Positions 36,244 to 46,606 of a stretch of DNA of 64,000 nt are shown here, piece by piece. Origin of the DNA: Polytrichum commune (Eukaryota > Streptophyta > Polytrichopsida > Polytrichales > Polytrichaceae); assembly GCA_950295325.1 (NCBI GenBank), contig OX485808.1, positions 2,854,501 to 2,918,500 of the forward strand. The letters are read 5' to 3'. Made by a program: the position numbers and the translations under genes. Numbering within the stretch: position 1 is the first letter of the stretch; each line of letters opens with the position of its first letter. The notes under the pieces were generated by a model. That model saw only the letters and a list, made by a program, of their open reading frames with translations. It did no database searches and was not told the origin of the DNA.

Positions 36244-36767
36244 TTGGAGGCTTTATTTCTCGAATCTACCCTTGGGCCCATGAACACAAATCATCAGTTG
36301 AGTTATGTTATGACCCTCCATGAACAATACATTAGAATACACTTAGAAGAGTCCATTTTGAATTGACAAGCACACTTAAACAATTTAACTAATTATACAA
36401 ATGTTGGTAAGATCCTCAAGATTATATGCCAACAATAGACAACCATCCTTTATTATTAGCATGAGTTTTGTTGGGGAGTTTGTTGTTTTATAAACAACAG
36501 TTATATGTTCATTCTCGGACGTAGTGCAAATATTTGAATGAAACTAAAATTTAAGTATATTTGGATTCATGTATGAATTTTGGATAATTCTAACTGTCAA
36601 AATATATGAGGAGCCTTTGGGCACATTAGTGGGGGCCCATGAGGTGAGCATAAATACTTGTCCAACAATGTGATTGGACCCTGGGGGGTGAGGGTTAAGT
36701 CTTTTTGGAGCGGACAAGCTAAGATAAGGTAAGAGTAAGATGTCCAAAATAAGAGGAGTTAGAAATA

Positions 36768-37137
36768 CACTAAATATGATATTTAGTGTCATATGGAATT
36801 TAATGTCACTATGGTAACTTTTTGGATAACACTTCCTATGAATAAGTGAACAAATATTGTCATAGACGATGGATGAGTTCATCCATTGGTCAAAACCCTA
36901 CCTTCTCTTGTCAACAACTTGAGATGAAATATTGTCATGGATGATTGAAATTTAAATGAAAAATCATTTGGTAAGTGACAGTTAATGCCACAATGTAAAC
37001 GTACAATCCCCCAATAAATTTACAAGGAATGACAAATAATGTGGGATTAACATTCAGTGTTGGTGGCACGGTACCTTGGTTTACAATTAGCATTGAGCAA
37101 GACAATTACAATTTATGACACTAAATATCATATTTAG
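36768..37137 (+). mobile_element. MITE family A copy, best preserved (370 bp)
   Basis: Flanked by TA on both sides. Left end CACTAAATATGATATTTAGT then GTCATATGG; right end ATGACACTAAATATCATATT then TAG. Interior matches the copies at 14105-14494 and 724-1095. Each end is itself a palindrome, so the element can fold both within each end and end to end. Non-coding. Confidence 0.9.
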
Positions 37138-37293
37138 TAGAGCTCGGAGTCTTCATGAAATTGAGTTTGCACTTATGTGAAGTTATCGTATCAAAGGAGT
37201 ATATATGAGCTTCAAATATTACTTGGCAAATGGCTATGGGTTTGATCTAGGTTTTCGAATTATTTCACACTATTTACATGTTTCATAAACTAG

Positions 37294-37465
37294 AAGGAAT
37301 GACAAATAATGTTGGGTCAACATTTAGTGCTAATGACACTATACCTCGGTTTACAATTAGCATTGAGCAAGACAATTAGAAATGATGACACTAAATAATC
37401 ATATTTAGTGTCCTAAGCAAGATTACCACTAGGGGTTGCAAGTAGTTCACTAGATTGTCACTAAT
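37294..37465 (+). repeat. Right-half MITE-A fragment with shared flank
   Basis: 37294-37410 matches the last 120 bp of MITE family A. The following 50 bp ('agattaccactaggggttgc' and onward to 'ttcactagattgtcact') recurs beside the half copy at 39104-39290, so the two segments share a larger repeat unit of which the half MITE is only a part. Confidence 0.75.
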
Positions 37466-38073
37466 CCATTCTTATCAATTGGCTTTATCAAAGCTTAGTT
37501 GAGTTCATCCTTGAGGCTTCACTATAGTTTAGTTTTGTCTACAATTTGCAATAGTCTAGTGCCCATCATGAAACTTAGATCTAGGAACATTGAGGAGGTA
37601 TTCTGAAGCCCATGTGTACTTTAGGTTATCTTGTAACAAAGTAGCCATCTCCTTTGGATATACGACATGGCTTTTTATACACGTTGGTTGACATACACTA
37701 GGTTGCAAAATTTACACAAATACGATGGTTGGCGAATATGGACTACAGAACATTCCAAGTTGTCGTTGTTGCGGTGTTGCTTTTGTTGTAGTCGTTTGAT
37801 GTTTTTGTCCCCAAATGTGCACATCCCTTTTTTAATTTTGGACTAGTGGTTTGTTCAAATCTACTTAAATATTACTTATAAAAAATAGGTAGATTTGATT
37901 TATTTTGACAGATCGAGATGTGCTAAAATAAGCTTGATATGTAGTATACCAAAATAGGTTTTTATTCACTCAAATCTAGACACTACCCCCCCCCCCCAAG
38001 CATGCATCACAAGTAGAAATAAATTATTTATGCTACTTACAACCAATGGGATATTTACTAAGGGACCAAGTCC

Positions 38074-38612
38074 CCCGGGTATGCAACTCCCGTATTATAT
38101 GGTCCTGATTATAATCACTTATAATGCGTTTTAGTCCAATATTGAGTGATACAATTTTTTTTAATGTAGGAAACCCTTGTAGCCCTTCTAACAAGGAATC
38201 CAAAAATGTAATTATATATAGGAAATGAATATATTTTGAAGCATATAATTGCATTAAAAACCTAATTATATGATTTTTTTTTAATACATGGACCATAGGT
38301 CAAACTACCCAACTTTTTGGACTTTTTAATAAAATTTTAACATTGTGAATGACTTATAATTTTAATGGGAGGCAACTTTTTTTTCATCTCATTTATTTAA
38401 TTTGGTCTTCACCCAACTTTTTTTTCATCTCATTTTATTTAATCTGGCCTTTACCCAACTTTTTTCCATCTCATTTTATTTAATTTGGTCTTCACCCAAC
38501 TTTTTGATCATTTTAATTTGATATAATTTGATATAATTTTTCCAAAAGCCATCCTCTAAGCCGTTTTTAATACGATGCCCCCTGCGTATAATATGGGAGT
38601 TGCGTACCCGGG
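38074..38612. mobile_element. TIR element (539 bp) with 8-bp TSD and CCCGGG ends
   Basis: Left end CCCGGGTATGCAACTCCCGT, right end (opposite strand) CCCGGGTACGCAACTCCCAT, both continuing ATTATA: 26-bp inverted repeats with two mismatches. A perfect 8-bp direct repeat, CCAAGTCC, flanks it at 38066-38073 and 38613-38620. The interior has about three tandem copies of a 51-bp unit ending 'ttcacccaac' (38350-38510). No transposase. The 8-bp duplication fits hAT, but the CCCGGG terminus is not the usual hAT start, so the superfamily is open. Confidence 0.92.
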
Positions 38613-39103
38613 CCAAGTCCCAACACAAAGTCTCATTAGATTCAAGGATTTGTCTAATGTATGTCCAATTTAATCATTTAAAGCTTAAATTTACCAAGAA
38701 TGTCATTAATCTAGATGAGGACCTAACTCACCCCTTCATGAGATAAAATATATTTTGAGCTTAAATACAATAACATGAAGTTGAGACAATGCATGTTGCT
38801 CATTACCACTCCACACATATACCTTTCCTTTGGCACACATATTCTCAAGAGTGTGAGGTAACCTACCAACACATAATCTTCACATAGTTCAATTTAGTTG
38901 CACGACACTAGCTTGAAGGCTTGGCACATGGAACTTTAGCATGTGTGCTTTAATCCTATAAACATCAATCTTTAAGTCATTACATTCTCCAATATCTTTT
39001 GATTGGGTGTCATCTTATGGAATCAAAACAAATACCAAGGATGCGTGACTGGCAAATTTTAGAACACTCGATGAGTCATCCTCATATATAGATGAACTTC
39101 AAA

Positions 39104-39290
39104 AATTTACAAGGAATGACTAATAATGTGGGGTTAACATTTAGTGTTGGTGGCATGGTACCTTGGTTTACAATTAGCTTTGACTCAGCAATACAATTAG
39201 AATTTATGACACTAAAGAATCATATTTAGTGTCCTTAGCTAGATTACCACTAGAGGTTTCAAGTAGTTCACTAGATTGTCACTGATCCTT
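39104..39290 (+). repeat. Second right-half MITE-A fragment with shared flank
   Basis: Copy of the repeat described at 37294-37465: last part of MITE A followed by the same 'attaccactag(a/g)ggtt' flank. Confidence 0.72.
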
Positions 39291-39462
39291 CACTTCCTTC
39301 CTTGCCCTTACTTGCAACATACTAATGGACTGCACGCTCTTGCATAGTTCACGCTAAGCACCTGATGAGTTTGCGTGGACGATAGAAGAGAGTGATGTTG
39401 TATGCGTCGGTAATTAGTGCGCACCCACACTACACGGATGATCGCAATTAGTGCGTGCTATA

Positions 39463-39640
39463 ACTATTCAATGAGAATGTAATATTTTTTGCCAAGCAAA
39501 GTCGTTTATGTTTTATAAGGTCCAAACCAACCTCTTGAACTTGAATCATTCGTAAAAACTGAACTTTTCAATAAGACATTATTACCCTGCGTAGCTCCGA
39601 ATAGTAACACACACTCATTGGGATAATCAATGTAATATCT
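39463..39640. repeat. Interspersed repeat family C, second copy
   Basis: Matches about 23690-23850 over 150-180 bp with indels, sharing 'ccaagcaaag', 'cgttattgc / cattattacc', 'aatagtaacac' and 'attgggataat'. Nature unknown. Confidence 0.6.
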
Positions 39641-40093
39641 CCTATGTTTTTTAGGCATGGGTCCCTTATTATTATTGGTGTGGCCCACATTATTTACCAC
39701 AATCGATAGAGTTGATGGTCACCCAATGGAGATTGCATTGACGGTAAGGGGGCAGGTCAACCACTTTGATCAACCAATGCATAATCACAAAGACTAATTT
39801 GTAGTAGCCGGGGGGGGAGGCTCTTCATTCATGCTTGCTCTGTAAGGAACTTAAAGCTTGTGTCTATTGCTATCTATTGTAGCCATGTAGATTGGAGATG
39901 AAAGCATTGGAGACCTCTTGTGATTTTTAGTTCGTTTGACACCAAAAACAACATTAAAGACCCCATTTTAGTCTAGTGAAATGCAGTTGGAATGAATCGC
40001 CCACAAACTTGTAGGAGATAGGGCTTTGTTGGAGAGAGCCTAACATGATTGCTATGAATTCTTAACCTTTAACATGGCTAGTATCAAACTTTA

Positions 40094-40255
40094 ATGCTAC
40101 AATGCTAATATTGGCCTTTAGTGTCACTTACTATTTGGAACTACGCCCAAACTATGCAATGTTTAAAGTAGAATTTACTACAAACACCGTTTTCCACCAA
40201 CAATGGTCAAATAGGTTGACATTATGGAGCATAAACGGCTTTACTTGGTAAACTT
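40094..40255. repeat. MITE family B, truncated copy
   Basis: Left end with CCTTTAGTGTCACTTACTAT then TTGGAACTACGCC, and the typical interior up to 'tttacttggtaaa'. The right inverted terminus is absent. Confidence 0.7.
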
Positions 40256-40495
40256 GACTCATGTTTCCATTCAAAATGTATAACACTACACAACTATGTT
40301 AGTACGTTGTTTACGGAAAATATTATGGGCCACACTTTAAGTGAGGAAACCCACACAAAAAACATTGGGAGTATCACTATGGTTGCATGTCATATTCAAA
40401 CCCCCATGTTATATAACATAGATTGTCTCCGCTAGATTATTTCTATTCCATGGTGTAGAAGAGTGTGCATCTAAGAGACTTCCAACAACGTGAAT

Positions 40496-40523
40496 AACAC
40501 TATATTCGTTAAATTGAGACTTT
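40496..40523 (+). repeat. Left terminal inverted repeat of the large element
   Basis: AACACTATATTCGTTAAATT followed by GAGACTTT; pairs with 57108-57135 with one mismatch. Confidence 0.85.
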
Positions 40524-40599
40524 TTGGGCATTTTGAGACATTCACAGAAATAAGAACAAGGATAAATGGAACACATATTGGAGAAAGTTGTAAGATGCT

Positions 40600-40940
40600 A
40601 ACACTTTGAAGCGGGTGTTTAGAACAAGAACCCCATTAATAACTCATATTTGGGATTGTTTAGGGTGGGCAATCCAAACCTTAGGCCAAGTTGAATGGGA
40701 AATCTTAAAACATTCATATTATCGCACAAAAACTTGTATGAATATGGTTAAGGTAGGGTGGGCAATCCAAACCATAGATCATATTGAAGGGGAAATATGT
40801 GAACCAATATAATATAACATGCAAAATATTCCAAACTCATATTTGTGATGGTTTAGGTAGGGCAATCCAAACCTTAGACCATATGGAAGGGGAAATCATG
40901 TGACACTTATATTATTGCAAAGAAAACATACAAAGTGTGG
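40600..40940. repeat. Left subterminal repeats of the large element
   Basis: Three imperfect copies of a unit of roughly 110-120 bp, each containing 'aggg(tggg)caatccaaacc', then 'ttaga/ggcc.tat', then 'gg(g)gaaat'. The core resembles one degenerate arm pair of the TTTGGGTCG/CGACCCAAA palindrome; the equivalent position in the derivative element (50320-50335) reads AGGACGACCCAAAC. Possibly binding sites for an element-encoded protein. Confidence 0.65.
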
Positions 40941-41037
40941 CATGTAAAATGCATAGCATGCTAACACCACACATCCATTGGATAGTGCGACCCAAAATGT
41001 TCTTGCCTATGGCCCACAACCCTACGCCTACTATGGC

Positions 41038-41832
41038 CTATCTAGCCTCGGAGACTACCTCTTTTTCTTTTGCTTCATTTTCTTTTGTTTTTTTTTCTTT
41101 TGCCTCTTTTTCTTTTGCTGCGGCTTCTTTTGCTCGCATTGCTTCAACATTCCTGAAAATCTCCGCCCCGCGACTATAGCCATTCTTGGGGTGACTGCCA
41201 ACAATAACACATTTTGGATTCCGTCGGCCGCCCGAATTATACGACGAAGAATTCGAATACGATGAAGTGGACTGTCTTGCATTTCTGGTCATGGAGTAGA
41301 AACGCTCCAACTCGATGGATGCACTAGACCGCATAGGTTTACGGGTGAGAGCAACCTGCAATGCGTCAATGCAAGACCACATGTGTTAGTTTAGGGAGGA
41401 AGACCCAAACGTGTCACACGTTCATTTTTTAAGTGCGGGATGATTGTAATGCGCGGTTAACCATGTTTGGGGGTTCACCTTGTCACCGGGGGCGTTCCCG
41501 TCGGAGTCGGCGAGGAGGGGCAATGCGTCCCGCAAAGGAATAGGAAGGGTTCCACTCTTCGTTGGCCGAGCGTCCATCCGCAGCCGCCGTTGAGGTGTAA
41601 TACTGCCGCCGGGCCGAGAGGGGGACGTCCGGACGCATTTGCGATTTATGCCCTTGAGCGGTGACGGGGACGGAGATCGCCGGAAGATTTGCTTGGGTGG
41701 GGGGCTATCGACGACACTGGCGTCAATAGGCTCCTTGGAGTAGTCTATGGTGGACGCGGCATCGTAGACGGTCTCGTAGAAGAAGCTCCCCAAGTTTGAT
41801 TCGCTGACGATCTCAATCGACGGCTCCAAACG
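41038..41832 (-). pseudogene. Downstream exons of the leftward element gene (low-complexity, unassigned)
   Basis: A minus-strand exon starts after a T-rich acceptor (TTTTGCCATCAG) at 41832. It encodes a Ser/Pro/Arg-rich segment (for example IFRRSPSPSPLKG) to about 41460. A second exon, after acceptor CATTGCAG near 41360, encodes RKPMRSSASIELERF and ends at 41038 in a Lys/Glu-rich helical stretch (KEAAAKEKEAKEKK). No known domain. The link to the FCP1-like exon is uncertain, since that exon reaches a TGA at 41942 with no obvious donor before it; this may be a separate gene or a decayed junction. Confidence 0.5.
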
Positions 41833-41941
41833 CTGATGGCAAAATTAAAACAAACAAAACCCAATGGGAGGGGGAGCATGTGAAAATCGATATACATTTG
41901 AGGCATAATATATCACACACAATGGCACACCATGTAGTATC

Positions 41942-42754
41942 TCAAATGAGTTTATTATATTTCGCGTGAGCGTACAACTCTCTGTACATATAGTCCTTCG
42001 GATCCATGTATCTTTCGCCTATCGGATTACAACTAAGGAACCGGGGCACGGGTAGTCCGCTCCCCACGAGTGTTTGAATGTACTTAAGTAGGTCTAACAA
42101 AAAGCGGTCTCGGACCTTCTCGACCGTCCACGTCGGGCAAACTATGAAGTTCGAGGTCGGGTTCAAAATGTTCTTGGAAGCGCTGTCGTCCACCATCAAC
42201 GTGTTGTCACGGGTGGGGCGAACGTCGTAGGGACAGCCGACCATGGTCGGACGTTGGTCCCATACGACTGGCTTCAAGACCTTAAGAAATTGGTTTACGG
42301 CGGGGTTGTTGGGCTTCTTCACAACCCTGCCCTCGGGGGTGTATAACGTTCTACAAGAATCCTGTCCTAGGACCAAGCACGGGGGTTGGAGTCCCTTGAA
42401 GATGAACTCCACGACGGCCTGGGTGGTCTCGGACTTCATGGAGCTCCACACGATCACCCACCATTTGGATAGGGCGACCTGTAGGAAGCGCCGAAGCCAC
42501 GGGCGGAGGTACACTAGCTTGTTTTTGATGTACGCGGGGGGATCATCATAGTTGGCGTCCTCGGGCTTGCAGAAAGGCACCGTGGGGACCCTCGGACAAT
42601 GCACGCACTGGACAAGGACCCCGTTGAGGTCTAGCACCAGGAACCGGGTCTTGGGAGGCAAAGGTGGTGAGGGCAAAATCGGGGGGACCACCGCGCTGTC
42701 CTCCACACTCCTCGGAGAGGATCGGTGGGGAGCCGCGACGCTATGCTCCGAACC
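41942..42754 (-). pseudogene. Leftward element gene, exon 4: FCP1/HAD phosphatase-like domain
   Basis: After acceptor CGCAG the frame runs from 42754 to a TGA at 41942. It encodes RFLVLDLNGVLVQCV near 42650-42600, LRPWLRRFL, WWVIVWSSMKSETTQ, and MVDDSASKN near 42190, followed by WTVEKVRDRFLLDLLKYIQ. This is the layout of FCP1/SCP-like (NLI-interacting-factor) HAD phosphatases, which remove phosphate from proteins such as the RNA polymerase II tail. The usual DxDxT active-site motif reads DLNGV, so the second Asp is Asn and activity is doubtful. The domain itself has no stop, but it belongs to a gene with nonsense codons in exons 1-3. Exon 3 joins to it in phase. Confidence 0.8.
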
Positions 42755-43206
42755 CTGCGGCGACGAGCGAGAGAAGGCGGACGAGGACTATGTTATGCTA
42801 TGTCCATCTCAAGCAGAACGGAAATTTTGTGCAAACACAAGAACAATTGGACCATTGGTGGCAACAAAAACATACAAGGCGAACAACATACATTGGGACA
42901 CGGATGCAAACATATGGGCGTCAAAAATAATAATTTTATTTTTACAAATCTCTATGTACAATTTGATGGGGGGGGGGGGGGAACCGCGGTGAACGAGGGC
43001 ATTCACACTATCCTAATTGTACATCTACAAAATTGGTTGCGCGCCGCCAAGGTCGAGCGTAGTCAAATGCAGGTGAGACGAAGGGGATCGCGGGGGGCAC
43101 GTTGGGGGAGGGGGAGCAAGTGTAGAGCATGGGGGGGGGGCAGGGGGTGTGCATTTCCTCCTAGCAAGGGGAACACGACCACGCCAACAAGACAATGACC
43201 CAGGAA

Positions 43207-43228
43207 GTTTGGGTCGGTCGACCCAAAC
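43207..43228. repeat. Palindrome copy in intron 3 of the leftward gene
   Basis: One full copy of the near-palindrome (arms TTTGGGTCG and CGACCCAAA, centre GT, flanked by G and C) inside the intron 43250-42755, whose donor is GAG|GTAATA and acceptor CCGCAG|GG. The same intron has long G-runs at 42967-42980 and 43130-43141. Confidence 0.9.
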
Positions 43229-43250
43229 TGGGGAGGGCTCAGTGTATTAC

Positions 43251-44741
43251 CTCGCCCTGGTCATGTCTCGACGATGTGGAAGCCTCCACCGTCCCCGCTG
43301 CCCCGCCTCTCTCGCCACCGCCTTCTCCGACGACGTCAGGAACCTTCTCCTGCAAACGATCGGCATCAGGCCCTTGTCCTAAACCAATCCCCGCATGTGC
43401 ATCATGCATGCGTTCATCGATTTGGTTAGGAGTAGAGGTATCACCAGGCCCTTGCAGGCCTTCAACATCTAGCATGGCCGTGTCTAGTTGACACCCATGT
43501 TGGTCAAGGGAGGACTGCGCTGCAACGGGGTTTGGGTCACCCGACCCAAACTGTCCTGCATCTGGAGAGGGCCCTTCGGACACTACAGTGGATGGTGGGT
43601 TTGGGTCGGTCGACCCAAACATCCTGGGGTCGTCCGATTGGTGAGGGGGCGCCATGACTATCGGGGGCCGAAGTGGTGGAGGGCCCAAAGGGGAGGAGGC
43701 TCCAGAGACGCGCCAGATGTTGGGGTCATCCACTTGTTGGACCGGCGCGTACGGAACTTGGTGGGGCCGCATCAAGTGCTGGGAGCTGAAAGACGATTGC
43801 GGCACAGGCTGCTAAGGGATGCTCTACGGAGGGAAGCCGGGGGGCAAGTGCGGGAAGGAGCTGGAGGGAGCCACCACCAAACCTTGCGCCCACATTCCTT
43901 GTATCACTTGTGATATCAATTCGGCGTGGGACGGAGGTTGGGCCATCGCCCTCTGTCGCTCTTGCTCCAACAGGAGAGCCCTCAGCTCTGCTACCTCGTT
44001 CCGCATTGAGGGCTCTTCAGCGGCAGCCTTCTGCAGACGGACGCGTTGCTCCTCGTCCCTCCTCATCTTCTCGTTCGCCTCCTCCACAGTCAGGACCTCG
44101 GGCTTCACCCTAACCATGCCAGCGAACGCTGTCGGGGACGGGGGATCTGATCTGAGCCGTTTGGCGAGCTCAATATCATCATCGTCCTCGCTGCTTATGG
44201 CAATGGTCTCCTCCACGGAGTAGTCGCCATACAGCTTCTTCCCCTTCAACTTCCTCCTCTCCCTGAACGTGGCGGTCGCGTCCCTGGAGTACATGTCCCA
44301 TGCATCGTCCACAGTCAGGACGGGCACGAGCTTACTCTGCGGGGTTGCCGCCCGCATCGCCTTCTTCCGTTGAGGGGCTTCGGATTGTTGCGTGAAGCCC
44401 GTTGCCCCTTCCTCGACGTCGCCTTCCTTCTCCGCCTCCTCGTGTTCCTCTTCTTCCTCCTCCTCCTCCTCCTCAACCTCGCCACCTTCTGTGCGGGACA
44501 GATTGCCCGGATGCAACCCGACCAGAGGTTCGGGAACTTGGGTTGTGGCCCTCATGGCCATTTCCTCCGGGTTGATGCGCCTCACCCTATCAAGAGGGTT
44601 TTCGCCACCTTGAACAACCTCGTCGACGTAGCTACCCGGGATCCAATCGAGGATGTCCATCTTCTTCGCCAGCGATTTCTGCACCTTATAAAATGGCAGA
44701 TCGCCATCCTCTATGTAGGAGTATATATTCAGCCCCGACAT
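43251..44741 (-). pseudogene. Leftward element gene, exon 3: acidic and Pro-rich region
   Basis: The exon follows acceptor TTGTGTAG at 44742 and ends at donor GAG|GTAATA (43251). It starts MSGLNIYSYIEDGDLPF, has a run of about twelve Glu near 44450-44475, a basic patch (RERRKLKGKKLYG), a heptad-like helical segment (RRDEEQRVRLQKAAAEE), and a Pro/Gly-rich tail. No known domain. Two TAG codons at 43824-43826 and 43812-43814 interrupt an otherwise continuous frame. In the tail, two copies of the element palindrome are translated as FGSGDPNP and FGSTDPNP. Phase agrees with exons 2 and 4. Confidence 0.72.
43530..43620. repeat. Two palindrome copies inside exon 3
   Basis: Copies at 43530-43551 (imperfect, centre region ACC) and 43599-43620 (arms intact, centre GT) lie within the coding frame and encode FGS(G/T)DPNP. 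They show that the motif can be carried in coding sequence as well as in introns. Confidence 0.85.
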
Positions 44742-44815
44742 CTACACAATCCAAGTTATAGGGAAATTAGAATTTGTCGAGGCAGTCACATAAACAAGAC
44801 TAAGTGAAATGTGTA

Positions 44816-44981
44816 GTTTGGGCCGGTCGACCCAAACTTGCAAAGAGCCTAGTTTGGGTCGGTCGACCCAAACCTGCAAAGAGCCTAGTTTGGGCCGGTC
44901 GACCCAAACCTGCAAAGAGCCTAGTTTGGGTCGGTCGACCCAAACCTGCAAAGAGCCTAGTTTGGGTCGATCGACCCAAAC
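44816..44981. repeat. Palindrome array in intron 2 of the leftward gene (5 copies)
   Basis: Five copies at a 36-bp period, separated by CTGCAAAGAGCCTA-type spacers. Four have centre GT (two of them with GGCCGG for GGTCGG), and the last has centre AT, which is a perfect palindrome. The intron is 45009-44742: donor ATG|GTAAGT, acceptor TTGTGTAG. Confidence 0.93.
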
Positions 44982-45009
44982 TGCTTACGAGCTATAGAAA
45001 GTCACTTAC

Positions 45010-46341
45010 CATAGCAGCATAGACAGGTTTTGAGCCTCCGAAGACGTTGAAGATGCAGTCCCCTCTCCTCGTCAGTGTCCTCATCATTCTCATGTAAAAT
45101 TCCATCCGCAGTTCATCTGCAAGATAGCTCGCTTATTTAGCCTCGTCGTAGAGGCTCTTGTTGGCACCCAACCCTTCTGGAACTTAGAAGAGTTTGTCCA
45201 TCCGGGATATAGGGTGGTTCGGAACCTTCAGCAACTCCGCTTTGTACACGAAGTACAAACACAAGACGTTGACGAACTTGGTCTTCTTGTCCTTCAACGT
45301 CGTGTAAGCCCCCTCCGCCGGTGCGGCGATGTAGTGAGACTTGGACACTGCATACTCCGGCTGCAGTTTCCGGACAAGCTCGTACACCTGCTCCGCCCTC
45401 CTATCCTCGACTATCCAAAGCCAGATATCTACCTCCCTGAACTTAGGGCTTGCATAATCGACGAACTTAGTTAAGAAGGGGTCGTAGAAGAGGGTGCTCA
45501 TCGTGCCCTCAAATGAGTTTCCAGGAATATTTCTAAAATCAATCATCCCAAAAGGAAAACGGTCCCTTGCTTTCGTCCTTATCGCCATTCTGGCGTCTTG
45601 ACCTGGCCAGCCCTGAATTTTCAAAGGCTCGAAGGTGACAAGGTTGAAGTAAGCGTCCCCTTCAAACTGGACAATCTTTTTTTCCTTGATGAAGTTCGAG
45701 AACGCACGCGCTGTGTGATCCGGAAGCGCCCGGTTCTTCCCACCCTTCACCATCTTGGCCCGCAAGAAGTCGTCCCCCGCTTCCCTTATTAGAGCCGCCA
45801 TGGAGGCACTGGTGAACTTATATTTATCTTTGAATGCTCTCCAGTTAGCCTCATGAACCTCGCCGTCCACGACAATATTCCTCTCTGGCACCAATTTATG
45901 CAGCTCCTGCACGATAGTCGTCTTCTTTTTCCTATTCTCCGTCCATTCCTTCATGGTGTAGCATGAAGGAACGAAGGATTTGGGCTTTACGAAGACAATA
46001 TTCGGGTGCACCCAGCACGTCTTGGCCGTGGGTGCCACGTGCAGGATGTGCGATGCCGCCTTCTCCACCTCCGTCTCTGACAGCCCTTGAAGAGTTCTAA
46101 AGAACTCTCTCACGAGAGGCTTCATCTGCTTGAAGCGCGAGGCCAGGCTGAAGAAAGCACCAGTGTCGGGGTCGATCAAATCCCCTGTCTCGTGCTTTTC
46201 AAACACGGTTTTCCACTTCCTCCAAACTGAGTCCGATGCTGTAATCAAATAAATCTCCCCCTTGAGGTCGCTGTATTTCTTCTGCTTGTGGCTCGAATTA
46301 TCAATGGAGGAGAATTTGTTGATCATTTGGTATTTGAAATC
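45010..46341 (-). pseudogene. Leftward element gene, exon 2: unassigned conserved-looking region
   Basis: The exon begins after acceptor CGTGCAG (DFKYQMINKFSSIDNSSHK) and ends at donor ATG|GTAAGT. It encodes about 440 residues of globular composition, with strings such as SDSVWRKWKTVFEKHETGD, SRFKQMKPLVREFFRTLQG and VDIWLWIVEDRRAEQVYELV. I do not recognise a domain. Two TAA codons, at 45184-45186 and 45133-45135, interrupt the last 60 codons; the frame between and after them keeps a protein-like composition (LADELRMEFYMRMMRTL), so they look like point mutations rather than a natural end. Confidence 0.7.
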
Positions 46342-46431
46342 CTGCACGTGAACAAAACATAACATTTGAATGCGTGTTAGATAAGTACATGTGATTTCCA
46401 AACCATATCATGACCAACATCTACAACAAGA

Positions 46432-46597
46432 GTTTGGGTCGATCGACCCAAACTAAAAAAAAACACAAGACTGCAACAGTTGTTTGGGTCGATCGACCCA
46501 AACTAAAAAAAACACAAGACTACAACAGTTGTTTGGGTCGATCGACCCAAACTAAATAACAAGGCTGCACCAGGAGTTTGGGTCGGTCGACCCAAAC
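46432..46597. repeat. Palindrome array in intron 1 of the leftward gene (4 copies)
   Basis: Four copies at a 46-49-bp period. The first three have centre AT and are perfect 22-bp palindromes; the fourth has centre GT. Spacers contain 'aaaaaacacaagactgcaaca'-like sequence. The intron is 46606-46342: donor GAG|GTGAGT, acceptor CACGTGCAG. Confidence 0.93.
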
Positions 46598-46606
46598 AAT
46601 ACTCAC

